The notes: generated by a model from the sequence alone, not told the origin. DNA of 64,000 nt from Isosphaeraceae bacterium EP7 (GCA_038400315.1 CP151667.1:1127174-1191173), one strand, 5' to 3'; positions 38,689-49,196 are shown, numbered from the stretch's first letter. Program-made: numbers and translations.

Positions 38689-39454
38689 CGGTCCTCATTT
38701 CTTTATAAAGCCCCGTCACGCCGGGGAATCATCCTTGGGCTCGCCTGTTTTGCGCATCCATAATCCCATCGACGTCTTGGTCCTGCAATGAGGTCTTAAA
38801 TTCGCAACGCGCAATCCCCCGGCGTGTTGGGGCACCGGGTCGTCGAGTCGAACTGTTCCGGTTCGAGGAGTTTAGATCGTTCTCCCCGCGGGGGTTAGCT
38901 CGCGGCGGAGGGGCCGATCGAGCCAAAGTCGGTGAGAAGCCTAACTAACACGGGCCCGATTGGGGTGCGGGGCCGGGGGCGAAGCCCCCGCCCCGGCAAG
39001 GCTGCATGAATGAGTGAATGCATATATCATGAGCCGTGTTGAGAAATTTCACTTATTAAGTTGCTATCTATGTCCCCGCTGGTTATGTGTATTCGTGCCT
39101 TGGGTTGGGGTCGCTCGTGTCGAGGAGCGTGTGCTCGGGGCCGAGCCGCCAGCAACACGAATCAAACGAACCGCGATGCCGCGCCGCCGGGCCGCGCATC
39201 CGCCGAGTTGCGCCGTCCGCCAGGGACGATCGCCGAAGGTCCTGAGGCCGGTCGCCCGTCGCCGTCTCTTCAGCCGTCCCTCGCAGTCCCCGAGTGCGGC
39301 ACGGGCCGCACGAGCCAGGCCTCGCATCCGAAGGAGTCGGTGCGGGGGCGTTTTTCGCCGCAGGGCCGGGGACTATCTCCGCATGAATTCGTTGTAATTA
39401 GACGCATAAAGCGTCGGCAGATCATGAATTGACGAACACCAGGAGACGTCCTCC
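38689..39454. other. Intergenic region upstream of the giant repeat gene
   Basis: A 766-base stretch between divergent genes. It holds a strong G/C hairpin (38969-38994), an AT-richer segment (~39010-39080) that may contain promoters, a GC-rich segment whose ORFs are Arg-rich and unconvincing, and the small inverted repeat GACGC-ATAAA-GCGTC (39401-39415) just before the giant gene. Nothing with a recognisable product was found. Confidence 0.6.
38969..38994. repeat. G/C hairpin with GAA loop
   Basis: GGGG-C-CGGGGGC, loop GAA, GCCCCCG-CCCC: eleven base pairs with one bulged C. It lies 281 bases upstream of the PEP-CTERM gene and ~460 bases upstream of the giant gene. It could be a terminator for neither gene as placed, so it may be a dispersed intergenic repeat or an mRNA leader structure. 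Confidence 0.45.
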
Positions 39455-42400
39455 ATGTCACACGACTTGCGAGCTCTGGGGAAGAATCGGGCCACGAGAC
39501 GGGATCGACGCGAGGGACGACGGGCGCGGCGGCCGGACTGGCTCTGGTCCACTCAGCCGGGCTTCGGGCTGGAAGACCGGACGTTGATGGCCACCCTGAT
39601 GGTCACGAGCCTTGGGGACAGCGGGACCGGGACCCTGCGCAACGAGATCGCCGCGGCGGCGGCGGGGGACACGATCACATTCAGCAACTCGTTGATCGGC
39701 CGGACGATCGTGCTCACGACCGGCGAACTCATCGTTTCCAAGAGTCTGAGTATCATCGGTCCCGGGTCGAATCGGCTGGCGATCAGCGCCAACTTGAACT
39801 CGCGGGTGATCGACATCACCGGGTCGGCGAGCACGGGCAACCTGCTGAACGTGACGATCGCGGGCCTGACGGTCACCCAGGGACGGGCGATCTCGACCTC
39901 TCCGCACGGCAGCCAGGGTGGCGGGATCTATGCGGGGCTTTCCAACCTGACGCTCAACGACGTGATCGTCAGCGCCAGCGAGGCGAAGGGCCTGCCGGGG
40001 GCGAGCGGCTCCAACGGCGCCGACGGGCTCTCGGCGCCGGCTAACCCGACCGGCAGCGGCGGAAACGGGGGAAACGGCGGTAACGGCTCGGCTGGTGGCA
40101 ACGGCGGCGCCGCGATGGGGGGCGGGGTTTACTTCGCTGGCGGCTCGCTGACGCTGTTGAGCAGCACAGTGACGGGCAATCAGGCGGTCGGCGGGCCGGC
40201 GGGCGACGGCGGCAGGGGGGGGAACGGTGGCAACGGCGGAGCGGGAACCCAGGCGATCACCACGGCCGCCATCGGCGGCAATGGCGGCCAGGGCGGCAAC
40301 GGTGGCCTCTCCGGCGCTGGCGGCGTCGGCGGCGATGCCATGGGCGGCGGGCTCTATTTCGTCGGCAGCAACCTGACAATCGCCGGCACCAGCATCTCCT
40401 CGAACAGGGCCATAGGCGGCCCCGGCGGGCTGGGCGGCAATGGTGGAAACGCGGGAAATGGTGGCGACGGGACGGTGTCCATCAGTCTGGCGAATCCGGT
40501 CAATGGTGCCAAGGGGGGGGGCGTCGGCGGCAATGGCGGCACCGGGAGGAGCGGGGCGAATGGTGGGGCGGGCGGATCGGCATTCGGCGGCGCCATTTAC
40601 GCCTCGTCGGGGGTTGTTTCCCTCAACGCCAGCGTGATCTCGACGAACCAGGCGATCGCTGCGCTGGGCGGGCTCGCCGGCAACGGCGGCAATGGCGGCA
40701 ACGGAGGGGGCGGCTCGCTGACCGCTTCCAACGGTGACGGCAGCAATGGCGGCAATGGCGGAGTCGGCGGCAACGGCGGTAATGGCGGCAATGGCGGCAG
40801 CGGCGGGTCTGCCTTCGGCGGCGGGATCTTCGTTGGCACGGGCTCTCCGACGATCACGAAGAGCCAGTTTTTCACGAACTCGGCGATCGCGGGGATTGGG
40901 AGCTCAGCAGGCGTGGGCGGGAACGGGGGCGCAGGTGGCTCGGGCACTCGGTTCAACGTGGGGATCCGCGTCGGATTCTCCGTCTTCGTGGGGGACTTCA
41001 CCGCGGGCATCAGCATCGAGACGCCGTTCGGGGACTTCAATCCTTCGTTCGACATCCCGATCAACGCCACGCTCTTCTCGACTTCGAGCGGCGATTCGAC
41101 CGACACCGGGGTCGGTGGCAATGCCGGCGTCGGGGGGACGGCCGGGGCAGGGGGCAACGGCGGCTTCGGCGGTAGTGCGTCGGGCGGCGCGGTCGCCGTT
41201 GTCGCGGTCGCGCCGGCGATAGCTGGCAGCACGTTCTTCGGCAACCAGGCCATCGCCGGGGCAGGTGGCGCTGGCGCGGCAGGCGGTAATGGTGGCTCGG
41301 GCGGGGTGGGCCTTCATTTCTCCTTCCTCGTCGATTTCCAATTCAATTTGCGCATCGACTTCGCGGTGACGTTCGTCATCGACCTCGATCCATTCTCGCT
41401 TCTAAGGACGCCTCAGGGCGCAACGACGCAATCGTCACTCGTCGCGGCTTCGGCTGCGGGGCTGGGCGTCATGTTCGCCCCGGGGCCGATCAAGCTGGCG
41501 GCCTTCTCGAGCAATGGAGGCAATGGGGCCGCCGGCGGCGCCGGGGGTCGCGGAGGCAGTGGAGGTCTGGGAGGCTCGGTCTCGGGCGGCTCGATCAGTG
41601 TCGGTCAGGGCGGCCTGTCGATGACCGATGACTCCGTGTCGTCGAGCACGGCGATCGCCGGGGCCGGGGGGAGTGCTGGTCCCGGCGGGTCGGGCGGCGC
41701 GGGCGGCTTCGGCAACTCGACAACGATCGGGGTCCAGATCGGTGGCGGGGTTAACAACCCCAGCAACACGAATCTGACGCTCAAGTTCGAGCTGCGGATT
41801 CCCGACTTACCGCCGATCGTGATCACCCCGAGTGCGGTCGTCTTGAACAGCGCCGTGAATACGTCGTCGACCTTCACGACGGCGCCTGGCGGGACGAGCG
41901 GCACGGGCGGGAATGGCGGTGACGGTGGCGACGCCTCGGGCGGCGGTGTTTACGTCGCATCGGGCAGGTCGAGAGGCGCCGTCAGCGTCTTGCGCACTCA
42001 GGTCTCGCAGGCCACGGCCACAGCCGGGTCGGGCGGCGGCGGCGGCGGCGGCGGTGCAGCGGCCAACGACGGGCTGTTCATCGACCCGACGCCAACCTTC
42101 GGGGTTCAGGCCGCCGGGGCCAGCGGGATCGGCGGCAGTGGCGGCGACGCCGCCGGCGGCGGCTTCTTCGTCGGTGGGCTTAATCCGGCGGGCTTCAGCG
42201 CGACGACGGTCTCGGCGTCGCAGGCCATCGGCGGGTCGGGCGGAACTGGGGGCGCGGGAGGGGCTGGAGGACTTGCTCTGAATGCCAGCCCCGCGGCGAG
42301 TGCCGGCGGAAGTGGCGGCTTCGCAGGGCAGGCGGACGGCGGTGGCATCTTCTACTCCGGTCCGCAGCTCTCGATCGTCGGCTCGACCCTCTCCGGCAAT

Positions 42401-45400
42401 GCGGCCACCGGCGGCAACGGCGGGGACGGGGGAGTCGGTGGATCCGGTGGGATCGTGGTCGTCGTCAGCGGGCTCAGCCAGACCGCCAACAACGGCTCCG
42501 GCGGGACCGGGCGAGCGGGTGGGTTCGGGCTCGGAGGCGGCCTCTATAATAACGCGACCGTTGCCGTCATCGACAACACCGTCGTGGACGGCAACTCCGC
42601 CACCGGCGGCAGGGGGGGGGCAGGCGGCGGGGGCGGCTCATTCAGCCTTTCGACCGTCTCGGGCACGCCCGTCACACTCCCCGCGGGTTCCGGGGGGAGC
42701 GCCGGAGCGAGCGGCGCCGGTGGCGACGGCCGAGGCGGCGGAATCTACACCACCTCGGGGCTTGAGCAAGAGCAGGGTCGGGCGCTCACCTTCAACTTGC
42801 CCGTCTCGATTATCAACAACTCGGCCACTGGCGGGGCCGGCGGAGCGGGCGGTTCGGGCGGTGCGTTGAATATTAAGGTGAATGCCGGCGCGGCGACCGG
42901 GACGAATGGTGGCGCAGGCGGTCAGGGCGGGGCAGGCCTGGGTGGCGGGCTCTACCTTCCTGATACCGACGTCACGTTCTCGACCTCAACCACCTCTCCA
43001 GTGACCTCACAGGTCACGACACCGATCGTCTTGACGCTCACCGGGAACAAGGCCACCGGCGGTGCCGGCGGCGCGGGGGGCTCGGCCAGCTTCGTCGGGG
43101 GCGTGGTGGTCGCCTCCACGAGCAACGCCCTTGGCGCCACGGGAGGCGCGGGCGGTGCTGGTGGCGTTGGACAGGGAGGCGGCATCTGGGATGCGATCGA
43201 CGAGTTCAGCATCCCTTCATTTGCCGTGATCAAAAATAACTCGGCCACCGGCGGGGCCGGCGGCGGAGGGGGCCTCGGCGGCATTATCAGCAGCGTCTCG
43301 CTGAGCACCGCCAATGTGACGCCGGGGCTGCTAGCCACCGGCGGAAATGGCGGCGCCGGGGGCCAGGGCGGGGCGGGCCAGGGCGGGGCAATCTTCAACC
43401 TCGGAGCGGGCCTGCAGATCCTGGCTGGAAGCGGTCGGACGGGCAACTCCGCCACCGGCGGCGCGGGGGGCGCGGGCGGTGCGGGCAGCCTGATCGGCAG
43501 CCTCATCGCCACACCGCTGCTCACGGCCCTCGGGGGCAATGGCGGAAAAGGCGGGGATGGCGGCGACGGCCAGGGCGGGTTCCTGTTTAACGTGGGGGTG
43601 GGCCTCGTCGTCGATCGTAATGAGCTGACCGGAAATGCGGCGACCGGCGGAGCCGGCGGGGGTGGCGGCCTCGGCAGTTTCGTCGGCGGCATCATCCTCA
43701 CCCCATTCAGCACCGTACTCGGCGGGCTCGGAGGCAACGGCGGTGCCGGCGGCGATGGGCAGGGCGGTGCGATCTTCAACTCGGGCAGTCGTGCCGTGAT
43801 CAGCGCCAGCACGCTGACGAACAACCTTGCGAGCGGCGGAGCCGGTGGTGGCGGCGGCGTTGGCGGTGGCGGAGGTCTGATCAACCTCGGGACGTTGGGG
43901 ATTGGCGCCTCGGGCGCGATCCTCGGCTCAGCAACCGGCGGGGCCGCCGGCAACGGCGGTGCCGGCGGCGACGGGCAGGGGGGCGCGGTTTACAACTCGG
44001 GCACAGGCTTCTTGCTGAGCCTCGACCTGATGACGGGCAATCGGGCGACCGGCGGTGCCGGCGGCGCAGGGGGAACGGGCGGCTCGGGCGGTACGGTGAG
44101 CGTCACCACGCAGGTCGGTAACGCCAGCGGCGGCAGTGCGGGCGGCGGCCTCGGCGGCGCAGGCGGCTCGGGCGGTAACGGACGTGGCGGTGCCCTGTTC
44201 AACACAGGCAGCTCGGCCTTCGTCCTGCTCACGCCCATGAATAATAACGTGGCAACCGGCGGTGTGGGGGGCGCCGGGGGCCTTGGAGGCACGGGCGGCA
44301 CCGTCTCCATCACCGCGATCCGCGGCAACGCAGTCGGCGGTTCGTCCGACGGCGGCAACGGTGGCAGCGGCGGGGTCGGCGGTGCCGGACAGGGAGGTGC
44401 CATCTTCAATACGGCCTCTGGCACCGGATTCATGTATGTCATCGCGTCGCCCGCGTCTGGATTCCCATCCCCGGGCAGCTTGGGGACGACCGGGGCGCAG
44501 CTCAGTCCGTCCAACCTTGTCTTCCTGGCCGGCAATTCCGCCATCGGCGGAGCTGGTGGCGTCGGCGGAGCTGGCGGGAGTGGCGGATTACTCACCGTCC
44601 AGTCCTTCACAGGGACGATCACGCGGGGGCACACGAACGGCGGTGCAGGTGGAAACGGCGGTGGCGGTGGGGCCGGGCAGGGGGGGGCAATCTACAACTC
44701 GGCCTCTTCGTTCACGGTTTCGGCGTTCACACCGTCCGCGGACTCGTCGGCTGTCCCTCCGGGAAGCCTCGGATCGACGATCAACCTCAGCCTCTTGAAC
44801 GGCAATTCGGCCATCGGCGGCGCCGGTGCTCTGGGTGGGGCGGGGGGCGCCGACGGGAGCCTTAGCTTCCTGGGAACCGAGGCCAGCGGGGCCTTAGGTG
44901 GGGCTGGGGGCAACGGCGGCGCGGGTGGCGCGGCCAACGGTGGGGCGATCGCCAACACCGGCAGCTCGTTCTCGGTGCTCGGCTTCAGCCTCCTGACAAG
45001 CAGCGCCGGGATTCTCTCGGGCAACGCGCTGCTGTTGCTGGAAAATCTCGCCAACGGCGCATTCCTGAACATTCAGTACAACGTGCTGAATGACAACTCC
45101 GCCCTCGGCGGCGTCGGCGGCGCAGGCGGGCCCGGCGGCGGCAATGGTGGGGTGACACTCTCCGGCGGGAACGCCAACGGCCATAGCGGCGGCAATGGCG
45201 GCAACGGCGGAGCCGGCGGTGCAGCCACCGGCGGGGCCGTTGACAATCGTGGCGCCGGATTCACGTTCGCCGCCTTCAGCACCCTCAGCCTCAATTCCGG
45301 ACGCCTTCAGCTCAAGGCTGATGGCGGCACCGACACTGTGGCCGAGAACTTGCTGTCGTTCCTCACCCTCGGTCTGCGAGATTTCTCGGGCAATAAGGCC

Positions 45401-48400
45401 ACCGGCGGGGCGGGTGGTGCCGGCGGCGCAGGGGCCGGTAACGGCGGCCTGACGGCGAACATCGGCAATGCCGATGGCGGCGTGGGCGGAGACGGGGGCA
45501 ACGGAGGCAATGGAGGCAGTGCGGCGGGGGGCGCGATCTGGAACTCCACAGGAGGTTTCCTCGTCTCGGTCTTCAGCACGATCTCGGATGGAACCTCGCA
45601 GGGCCAGAGCACCCCGGCCGCTATCCCGCTGCTCGACATCTTCGCCGTGAGCATCAACGTCACCTCCATGTCCGACAACTCCGCCAGCGGAGGAGCGGGC
45701 GGTGCGGGGGGAACCGGCGGAGGCAATGGCGGGCTCGCGGTCGTTGGCCGTGCCCGCGGCGGCCTTGGCGGCGATGGTGGCAACGGTGGAAACGGCGGCC
45801 AGGCACGCGGCGGTGCGATCGAGAATACGGGCGACCGCTTCCAGTCGTACGCCTTCAGCGCGGTCAATCCTCAGGTGGCCGGGTCGCCCGCGGCGACGAA
45901 GATCTTCCTCCATTTCCCGACGATCAACCTTCGCGAGCTTTCGGGCAACACCGCCAACGGCGGTGCGGGGGGGATCGGCGGCGCAGGGGGCGGCAACGGC
46001 GGAACCTATCTGACGACCGTGGGGGGTGCCCCGGTGGGCCTGCCGGTCAACCTGGAAACACCCGGCGGTCTCGGGGGCAACGGAGGTAACGGGGGTAACG
46101 GCGGCGCGGCGTATGGCGGTGCCGTTGACAACTCAGGAGACGGCTTCCTGATCGCCGACTTCAGCACCGTGAGGACCTTCAGCTCGGCTGGTTCGTCCTC
46201 CCCCATCGGGCCCGAGATTTTTGTCGACACCCTCAACATCCAGCTCACCCTGCTCTCGGACAACTCGGCCAACGGCGGGGCGGGCGGTAAGGGAGGCAAC
46301 GGAGGGGGCAACGCAGGGGCCAGCCTCGGGACGGCAAACGCCGATGGCGGGGTCGGAGGCGACGGTGGCAATGGGGGCAGCGGCGGCGGGGCTTTCGGCG
46401 GTGCCATCAACAACGCCGGCGACGGCCTCATCGTGGCGACCTTCAGTGCCCTGGCCGTTTCTCCCGCCGCAGGGCCAGGACAGGGGATTTCCCTGGTCAA
46501 CGGCAATGCGACGCTCCGCATTCTCTCCGGCGACCGCGCCAATGGCGGCGCCGGTGGCATGGGCGGCGACGGCGGCGGTAACGCCGGCATCGGAGACGCC
46601 GACGGCGGGATCGGCGGCGATGGCGGCGATGGCGGCAACGGCGGAGAAGCACGCGGCGGCGCCATCGAGAACAACGGCCAAAGCCGCAACGATGGCCAGC
46701 GCGAAACCACGGCCGACGGGGTCGTCATCGCCTCGTTCAGCTCCGTTGTCCTCGTCGTCTCCGACGGCCTGGTCGTCGCCGGTAAGGTGGACGGCACGCT
46801 GAACACGCCCTTCTTCAACGTCACGGCCAACTCGTTGAATCTCAACATCACCAACCTGGTGAACGACAGCGCCAACGGCGGCGCCGGAGGAGCCGGCGGC
46901 CTGGGCGGCGGCAATGGCGGCCAGAACTTCGGCCTGGGGCAGGTGCTCGGCGGGACCGGCGGTTCCGGGGGAGCTGGAGGCAACGGCGGCGCCGCATTCG
47001 GCGGAGCCATCGATAACACCGGCAACGGGTTCGTCGTCGCGACCTTCAGCACGCTCACCAATGCCGTGCCGACCGAATACATCGGCGTGGCAAATGTCCT
47101 CCCTCCCTCGATTAACCAGAGGGTGAACCTGACGGTCAACCTCGTCCAGCTCACCGATGACTCCGCCAACGGCGGGAAGGGGGGCGCTGGAGGGCTCGGC
47201 GGCGGCAACGGGGGGTTCACCCTCGGTGGCAATGCCAACGGAGGCGCGGGCGGTGCCGGCGGCGACGGCGGCGACGGCGGTAATGGGCAGGGCGGTGCCA
47301 TCAACAATATCCCCTCGATTGATACCACGCCCCTGGCGCTCGTCGTCGGAGACGTCATCACCGCGTCCGCCAGCGGGAACCCGGTCAACCCGTTCTATCC
47401 CAAGGTCTTCAACATCAACGCCAAGTTCGACTCGCTTTCACGCGACAAGGCCACGGGAGGCAACGGGGGACTGGGCGGCAATGGCGGCGGCAACGGAGGG
47501 GTCACCTTCGGGGGCAACGCCAACGGATCCCTGGGGGGCAACGGAGGCAACGGCGGTGACGGCGGATCGGCACTCGGAGGCGCGATCGCCAACTCTGCGG
47601 CCCGATTCCTCCTGCCGGCGTACTACACCCTGACCGGCGACAGTGCCACGGCCGGCAACGGCGCCAACGGCGGCAATGCAGGGGGCAACGGTGCGCCAAC
47701 GCCCAACGGAGGGAATAACACCCCGGGAATCGGCGGCAACGGCGGCAGCGGCGGCAATGGCGGGAGCGCGCAAGGCGGGGCCCTCTACAACCAGGGTGCC
47801 AACTTCACCGTCGGGACCAAGACCAACTTCACCGATGACAAGGCGACCGGCGGAAACGGAGGCGCAGGCGGTAACGGCGGGATCGTCGCCTTCCGGACGA
47901 GCAGCACAGGGGCCGGCGGCGCCGGCGGCGATGGCGGCTTCGCGGTCGGCGGGGCCATCGCCAACTTCGGCGACGGCTTCACCCTCGTCGGGCCGCACGC
48001 CTTCAACTCCGACACGGCCAGCGGCGGCAACGGCGGCGCGGGGGGCAACAGCGGTCTCGCGCCGAACTACATGGCCAATGGTGGGAACGGCGGCAACGGC
48101 GGGGGCGCCTCTGGAGGCGCGATCATCAACACCGGCCTGTCCTTCTCCGCCTCCAACGTCAGCTTCTTCCTCGATTCGGCCACCGGAGGCAACGCTGGGG
48201 CCGGGGGCAAGGGGAGCGGCGCGGGGGTCGGCGGCAATGGGGGCAACGGCGGCGACGCCCTCGGAGGCGCCATCGCCAACGCGGGATCGATGACGCTCTC
48301 CACCGGCTCCATCTCCTTCACGAGCGCCACAGGCGGAAGCGGCGGAAACGGCTGGGCGGGGGGCAACGGCGGGACCGCATCCGGCGGCGGGATCTATTCC

Positions 48401-49180
48401 GTCAGCATCCGCGAGCGCGGGGGCATCACCGTCAGCAAGTTCTCCGTCAACTACAACACGGCCAAGGGGGGGACAGGCGGCAACGGGTCGATCCTCTCCG
48501 GCGGCAACGGCGGCAGCGGCATCGGCGGCGGCATCACCATCCAGTCGGGCACCGGCTTGGTCTCCGACACCACGCTGAACAACAACCAAGCCCTCGGCGC
48601 CGCGGGAGGTTCCGGAGGCGCGGGCTACGCCGGAGGGGCGGGCGGTTCGGGCATCGGCGGGGCAATCGCATCGGGGGGGACCGTCTCCCTGACGAACATC
48701 GCCATCGGCTCGAACCGGGCCCAGGGGGCCAACGGCGGCAACACCGGCACAGGGGGCACCGGCGGAGCCGGAGGGAACGCACTGGGGGGTGGCCTGGCGG
48801 TCACCGCGGGCAAGGTCACCCTCACCGGCGGCAAGGTCACGTCCAACGTGGCACAGGCCGGCAACGGCGGCAGCTCCTCGTTCAAGGGGACCGGAGGTGC
48901 CGGCGGCAATGCCCTGGGAGGCGGCGTCTTCGTCGCCGACAACGCACTCCTTGACGCCATCGATACCGTCATCGGCGGCTTCTTCGCCGGTAACCAGGCC
49001 ATCGGTGGGTCGGGCGGCTCGGGCGGCCTATTCGGGACCAACGGCGCGAACGGTGGGGGGGTCGGAGGCGGGCTTTATGTGACCGGGGCCGGATCACGGC
49101 GGAAGAACCTGGTCGTCACGTTTAATTCGGCCAGCACGGCCGACAACGATATCCACGGGACGCTGGGCAATTTGCCCTGA
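39455..49180 (+). CDS. Giant glycine-rich repeat surface protein (3241 residues)
   Basis: The N terminus is Arg-rich and contains L-E-D-R-T-L-M (39-45), the planctomycete extracellular-protein motif, then a beta-helix start typical of pectate-lyase-like or polymorphic-membrane-protein folds ('LGDSGTGTLRNEI', 'IVLTTGELIVSKSLSIIGPG'). From ~residue 180 to the end, units of ~60-110 residues alternate GN-x-A-x-G-G-A-G-G, GGNGGxGG loops, G-G-A-I-x-N and short F-S-x-L strands. This combines Chlamydia PMP-like GGAI/FxxN motifs with mycobacterial PGRS-like glycine loops. I noticed no cysteines. There is no clear C-terminal anchor. ATG at 39455 has AGGAG upstream. Adhesion or a surface layer is inference. 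Confidence 0.85.
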   Translation: MSHDLRALGKNRATRRDRREGRRARRPDWLWSTQPGFGLEDRTLMATLMVTSLGDSGTGTLRNEIAAAAAGDTITFSNSLIGRTIVLTTGELIVSKSLSIIGPGSNRLAISANLNSRVIDITGSASTGNLLNVTIAGLTVTQGRAISTSPHGSQGGGIYAGLSNLTLNDVIVSASEAKGLPGASGSNGADGLSAPANPTGSGGNGGNGGNGSAGGNGGAAMGGGVYFAGGSLTLLSSTVTGNQAVGGPAGDGGRGGNGGNGGAGTQAITTAAIGGNGGQGGNGGLSGAGGVGGDAMGGGLYFVGSNLTIAGTSISSNRAIGGPGGLGGNGGNAGNGGDGTVSISLANPVNGAKGGGVGGNGGTGRSGANGGAGGSAFGGAIYASSGVVSLNASVISTNQAIAALGGLAGNGGNGGNGGGGSLTASNGDGSNGGNGGVGGNGGNGGNGGSGGSAFGGGIFVGTGSPTITKSQFFTNSAIAGIGSSAGVGGNGGAGGSGTRFNVGIRVGFSVFVGDFTAGISIETPFGDFNPSFDIPINATLFSTSSGDSTDTGVGGNAGVGGTAGAGGNGGFGGSASGGAVAVVAVAPAIAGSTFFGNQAIAGAGGAGAAGGNGGSGGVGLHFSFLVDFQFNLRIDFAVTFVIDLDPFSLLRTPQGATTQSSLVAASAAGLGVMFAPGPIKLAAFSSNGGNGAAGGAGGRGGSGGLGGSVSGGSISVGQGGLSMTDDSVSSSTAIAGAGGSAGPGGSGGAGGFGNSTTIGVQIGGGVNNPSNTNLTLKFELRIPDLPPIVITPSAVVLNSAVNTSSTFTTAPGGTSGTGGNGGDGGDASGGGVYVASGRSRGAVSVLRTQVSQATATAGSGGGGGGGGAAANDGLFIDPTPTFGVQAAGASGIGGSGGDAAGGGFFVGGLNPAGFSATTVSASQAIGGSGGTGGAGGAGGLALNASPAASAGGSGGFAGQADGGGIFYSGPQLSIVGSTLSGNAATGGNGGDGGVGGSGGIVVVVSGLSQTANNGSGGTGRAGGFGLGGGLYNNATVAVIDNTVVDGNSATGGRGGAGGGGGSFSLSTVSGTPVTLPAGSGGSAGASGAGGDGRGGGIYTTSGLEQEQGRALTFNLPVSIINNSATGGAGGAGGSGGALNIKVNAGAATGTNGGAGGQGGAGLGGGLYLPDTDVTFSTSTTSPVTSQVTTPIVLTLTGNKATGGAGGAGGSASFVGGVVVASTSNALGATGGAGGAGGVGQGGGIWDAIDEFSIPSFAVIKNNSATGGAGGGGGLGGIISSVSLSTANVTPGLLATGGNGGAGGQGGAGQGGAIFNLGAGLQILAGSGRTGNSATGGAGGAGGAGSLIGSLIATPLLTALGGNGGKGGDGGDGQGGFLFNVGVGLVVDRNELTGNAATGGAGGGGGLGSFVGGIILTPFSTVLGGLGGNGGAGGDGQGGAIFNSGSRAVISASTLTNNLASGGAGGGGGVGGGGGLINLGTLGIGASGAILGSATGGAAGNGGAGGDGQGGAVYNSGTGFLLSLDLMTGNRATGGAGGAGGTGGSGGTVSVTTQVGNASGGSAGGGLGGAGGSGGNGRGGALFNTGSSAFVLLTPMNNNVATGGVGGAGGLGGTGGTVSITAIRGNAVGGSSDGGNGGSGGVGGAGQGGAIFNTASGTGFMYVIASPASGFPSPGSLGTTGAQLSPSNLVFLAGNSAIGGAGGVGGAGGSGGLLTVQSFTGTITRGHTNGGAGGNGGGGGAGQGGAIYNSASSFTVSAFTPSADSSAVPPGSLGSTINLSLLNGNSAIGGAGALGGAGGADGSLSFLGTEASGALGGAGGNGGAGGAANGGAIANTGSSFSVLGFSLLTSSAGILSGNALLLLENLANGAFLNIQYNVLNDNSALGGVGGAGGPGGGNGGVTLSGGNANGHSGGNGGNGGAGGAATGGAVDNRGAGFTFAAFSTLSLNSGRLQLKADGGTDTVAENLLSFLTLGLRDFSGNKATGGAGGAGGAGAGNGGLTANIGNADGGVGGDGGNGGNGGSAAGGAIWNSTGGFLVSVFSTISDGTSQGQSTPAAIPLLDIFAVSINVTSMSDNSASGGAGGAGGTGGGNGGLAVVGRARGGLGGDGGNGGNGGQARGGAIENTGDRFQSYAFSAVNPQVAGSPAATKIFLHFPTINLRELSGNTANGGAGGIGGAGGGNGGTYLTTVGGAPVGLPVNLETPGGLGGNGGNGGNGGAAYGGAVDNSGDGFLIADFSTVRTFSSAGSSSPIGPEIFVDTLNIQLTLLSDNSANGGAGGKGGNGGGNAGASLGTANADGGVGGDGGNGGSGGGAFGGAINNAGDGLIVATFSALAVSPAAGPGQGISLVNGNATLRILSGDRANGGAGGMGGDGGGNAGIGDADGGIGGDGGDGGNGGEARGGAIENNGQSRNDGQRETTADGVVIASFSSVVLVVSDGLVVAGKVDGTLNTPFFNVTANSLNLNITNLVNDSANGGAGGAGGLGGGNGGQNFGLGQVLGGTGGSGGAGGNGGAAFGGAIDNTGNGFVVATFSTLTNAVPTEYIGVANVLPPSINQRVNLTVNLVQLTDDSANGGKGGAGGLGGGNGGFTLGGNANGGAGGAGGDGGDGGNGQGGAINNIPSIDTTPLALVVGDVITASASGNPVNPFYPKVFNINAKFDSLSRDKATGGNGGLGGNGGGNGGVTFGGNANGSLGGNGGNGGDGGSALGGAIANSAARFLLPAYYTLTGDSATAGNGANGGNAGGNGAPTPNGGNNTPGIGGNGGSGGNGGSAQGGALYNQGANFTVGTKTNFTDDKATGGNGGAGGNGGIVAFRTSSTGAGGAGGDGGFAVGGAIANFGDGFTLVGPHAFNSDTASGGNGGAGGNSGLAPNYMANGGNGGNGGGASGGAIINTGLSFSASNVSFFLDSATGGNAGAGGKGSGAGVGGNGGNGGDALGGAIANAGSMTLSTGSISFTSATGGSGGNGWAGGNGGTASGGGIYSVSIRERGGITVSKFSVNYNTAKGGTGGNGSILSGGNGGSGIGGGITIQSGTGLVSDTTLNNNQALGAAGGSGGAGYAGGAGGSGIGGAIASGGTVSLTNIAIGSNRAQGANGGNTGTGGTGGAGGNALGGGLAVTAGKVTLTGGKVTSNVAQAGNGGSSSFKGTGGAGGNALGGGVFVADNALLDAIDTVIGGFFAGNQAIGGSGGSGGLFGTNGANGGGVGGGLYVTGAGSRRKNLVVTFNSASTADNDIHGTLGNLP
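40000..49080 (+). repeat. Coding tandem repeats (GGC/AAC-rich) of the giant gene
   Basis: Degenerate in-frame repeats dominated by GGC-GGC-AAC-GGC codons encode the GGNGG loops; units are similar but not identical, and non-glycine inserts (for example 40945-41100, 41310-41500 and 41735-41880) interrupt them. On the other strand this composition creates many long Pro-rich frames that are not genes. Confidence 0.8.
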
Positions 49181-49196
49181 TCTCGGCCCGCGAGTC

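Noticed and set aside
39014-39397. 127-codon frame upstream of the giant gene
   Set aside because: Arg/Pro-rich shadow-like composition with no ribosome binding site and no recognisable domain.
40354-49041. Many long Pro-rich reading frames on the minus strand of the giant gene
   Set aside because: They are the antisense of GGC/GGN glycine codons (read as Pro/Ala codons), have no domains or good starts, and end where the composition changes.
40000-49080. Repeats resembling a CRISPR or satellite array
   Set aside because: Units are variable in length and sequence, stay in one reading frame and encode glycine loops; there are no constant repeats with unique spacers and no cas genes.
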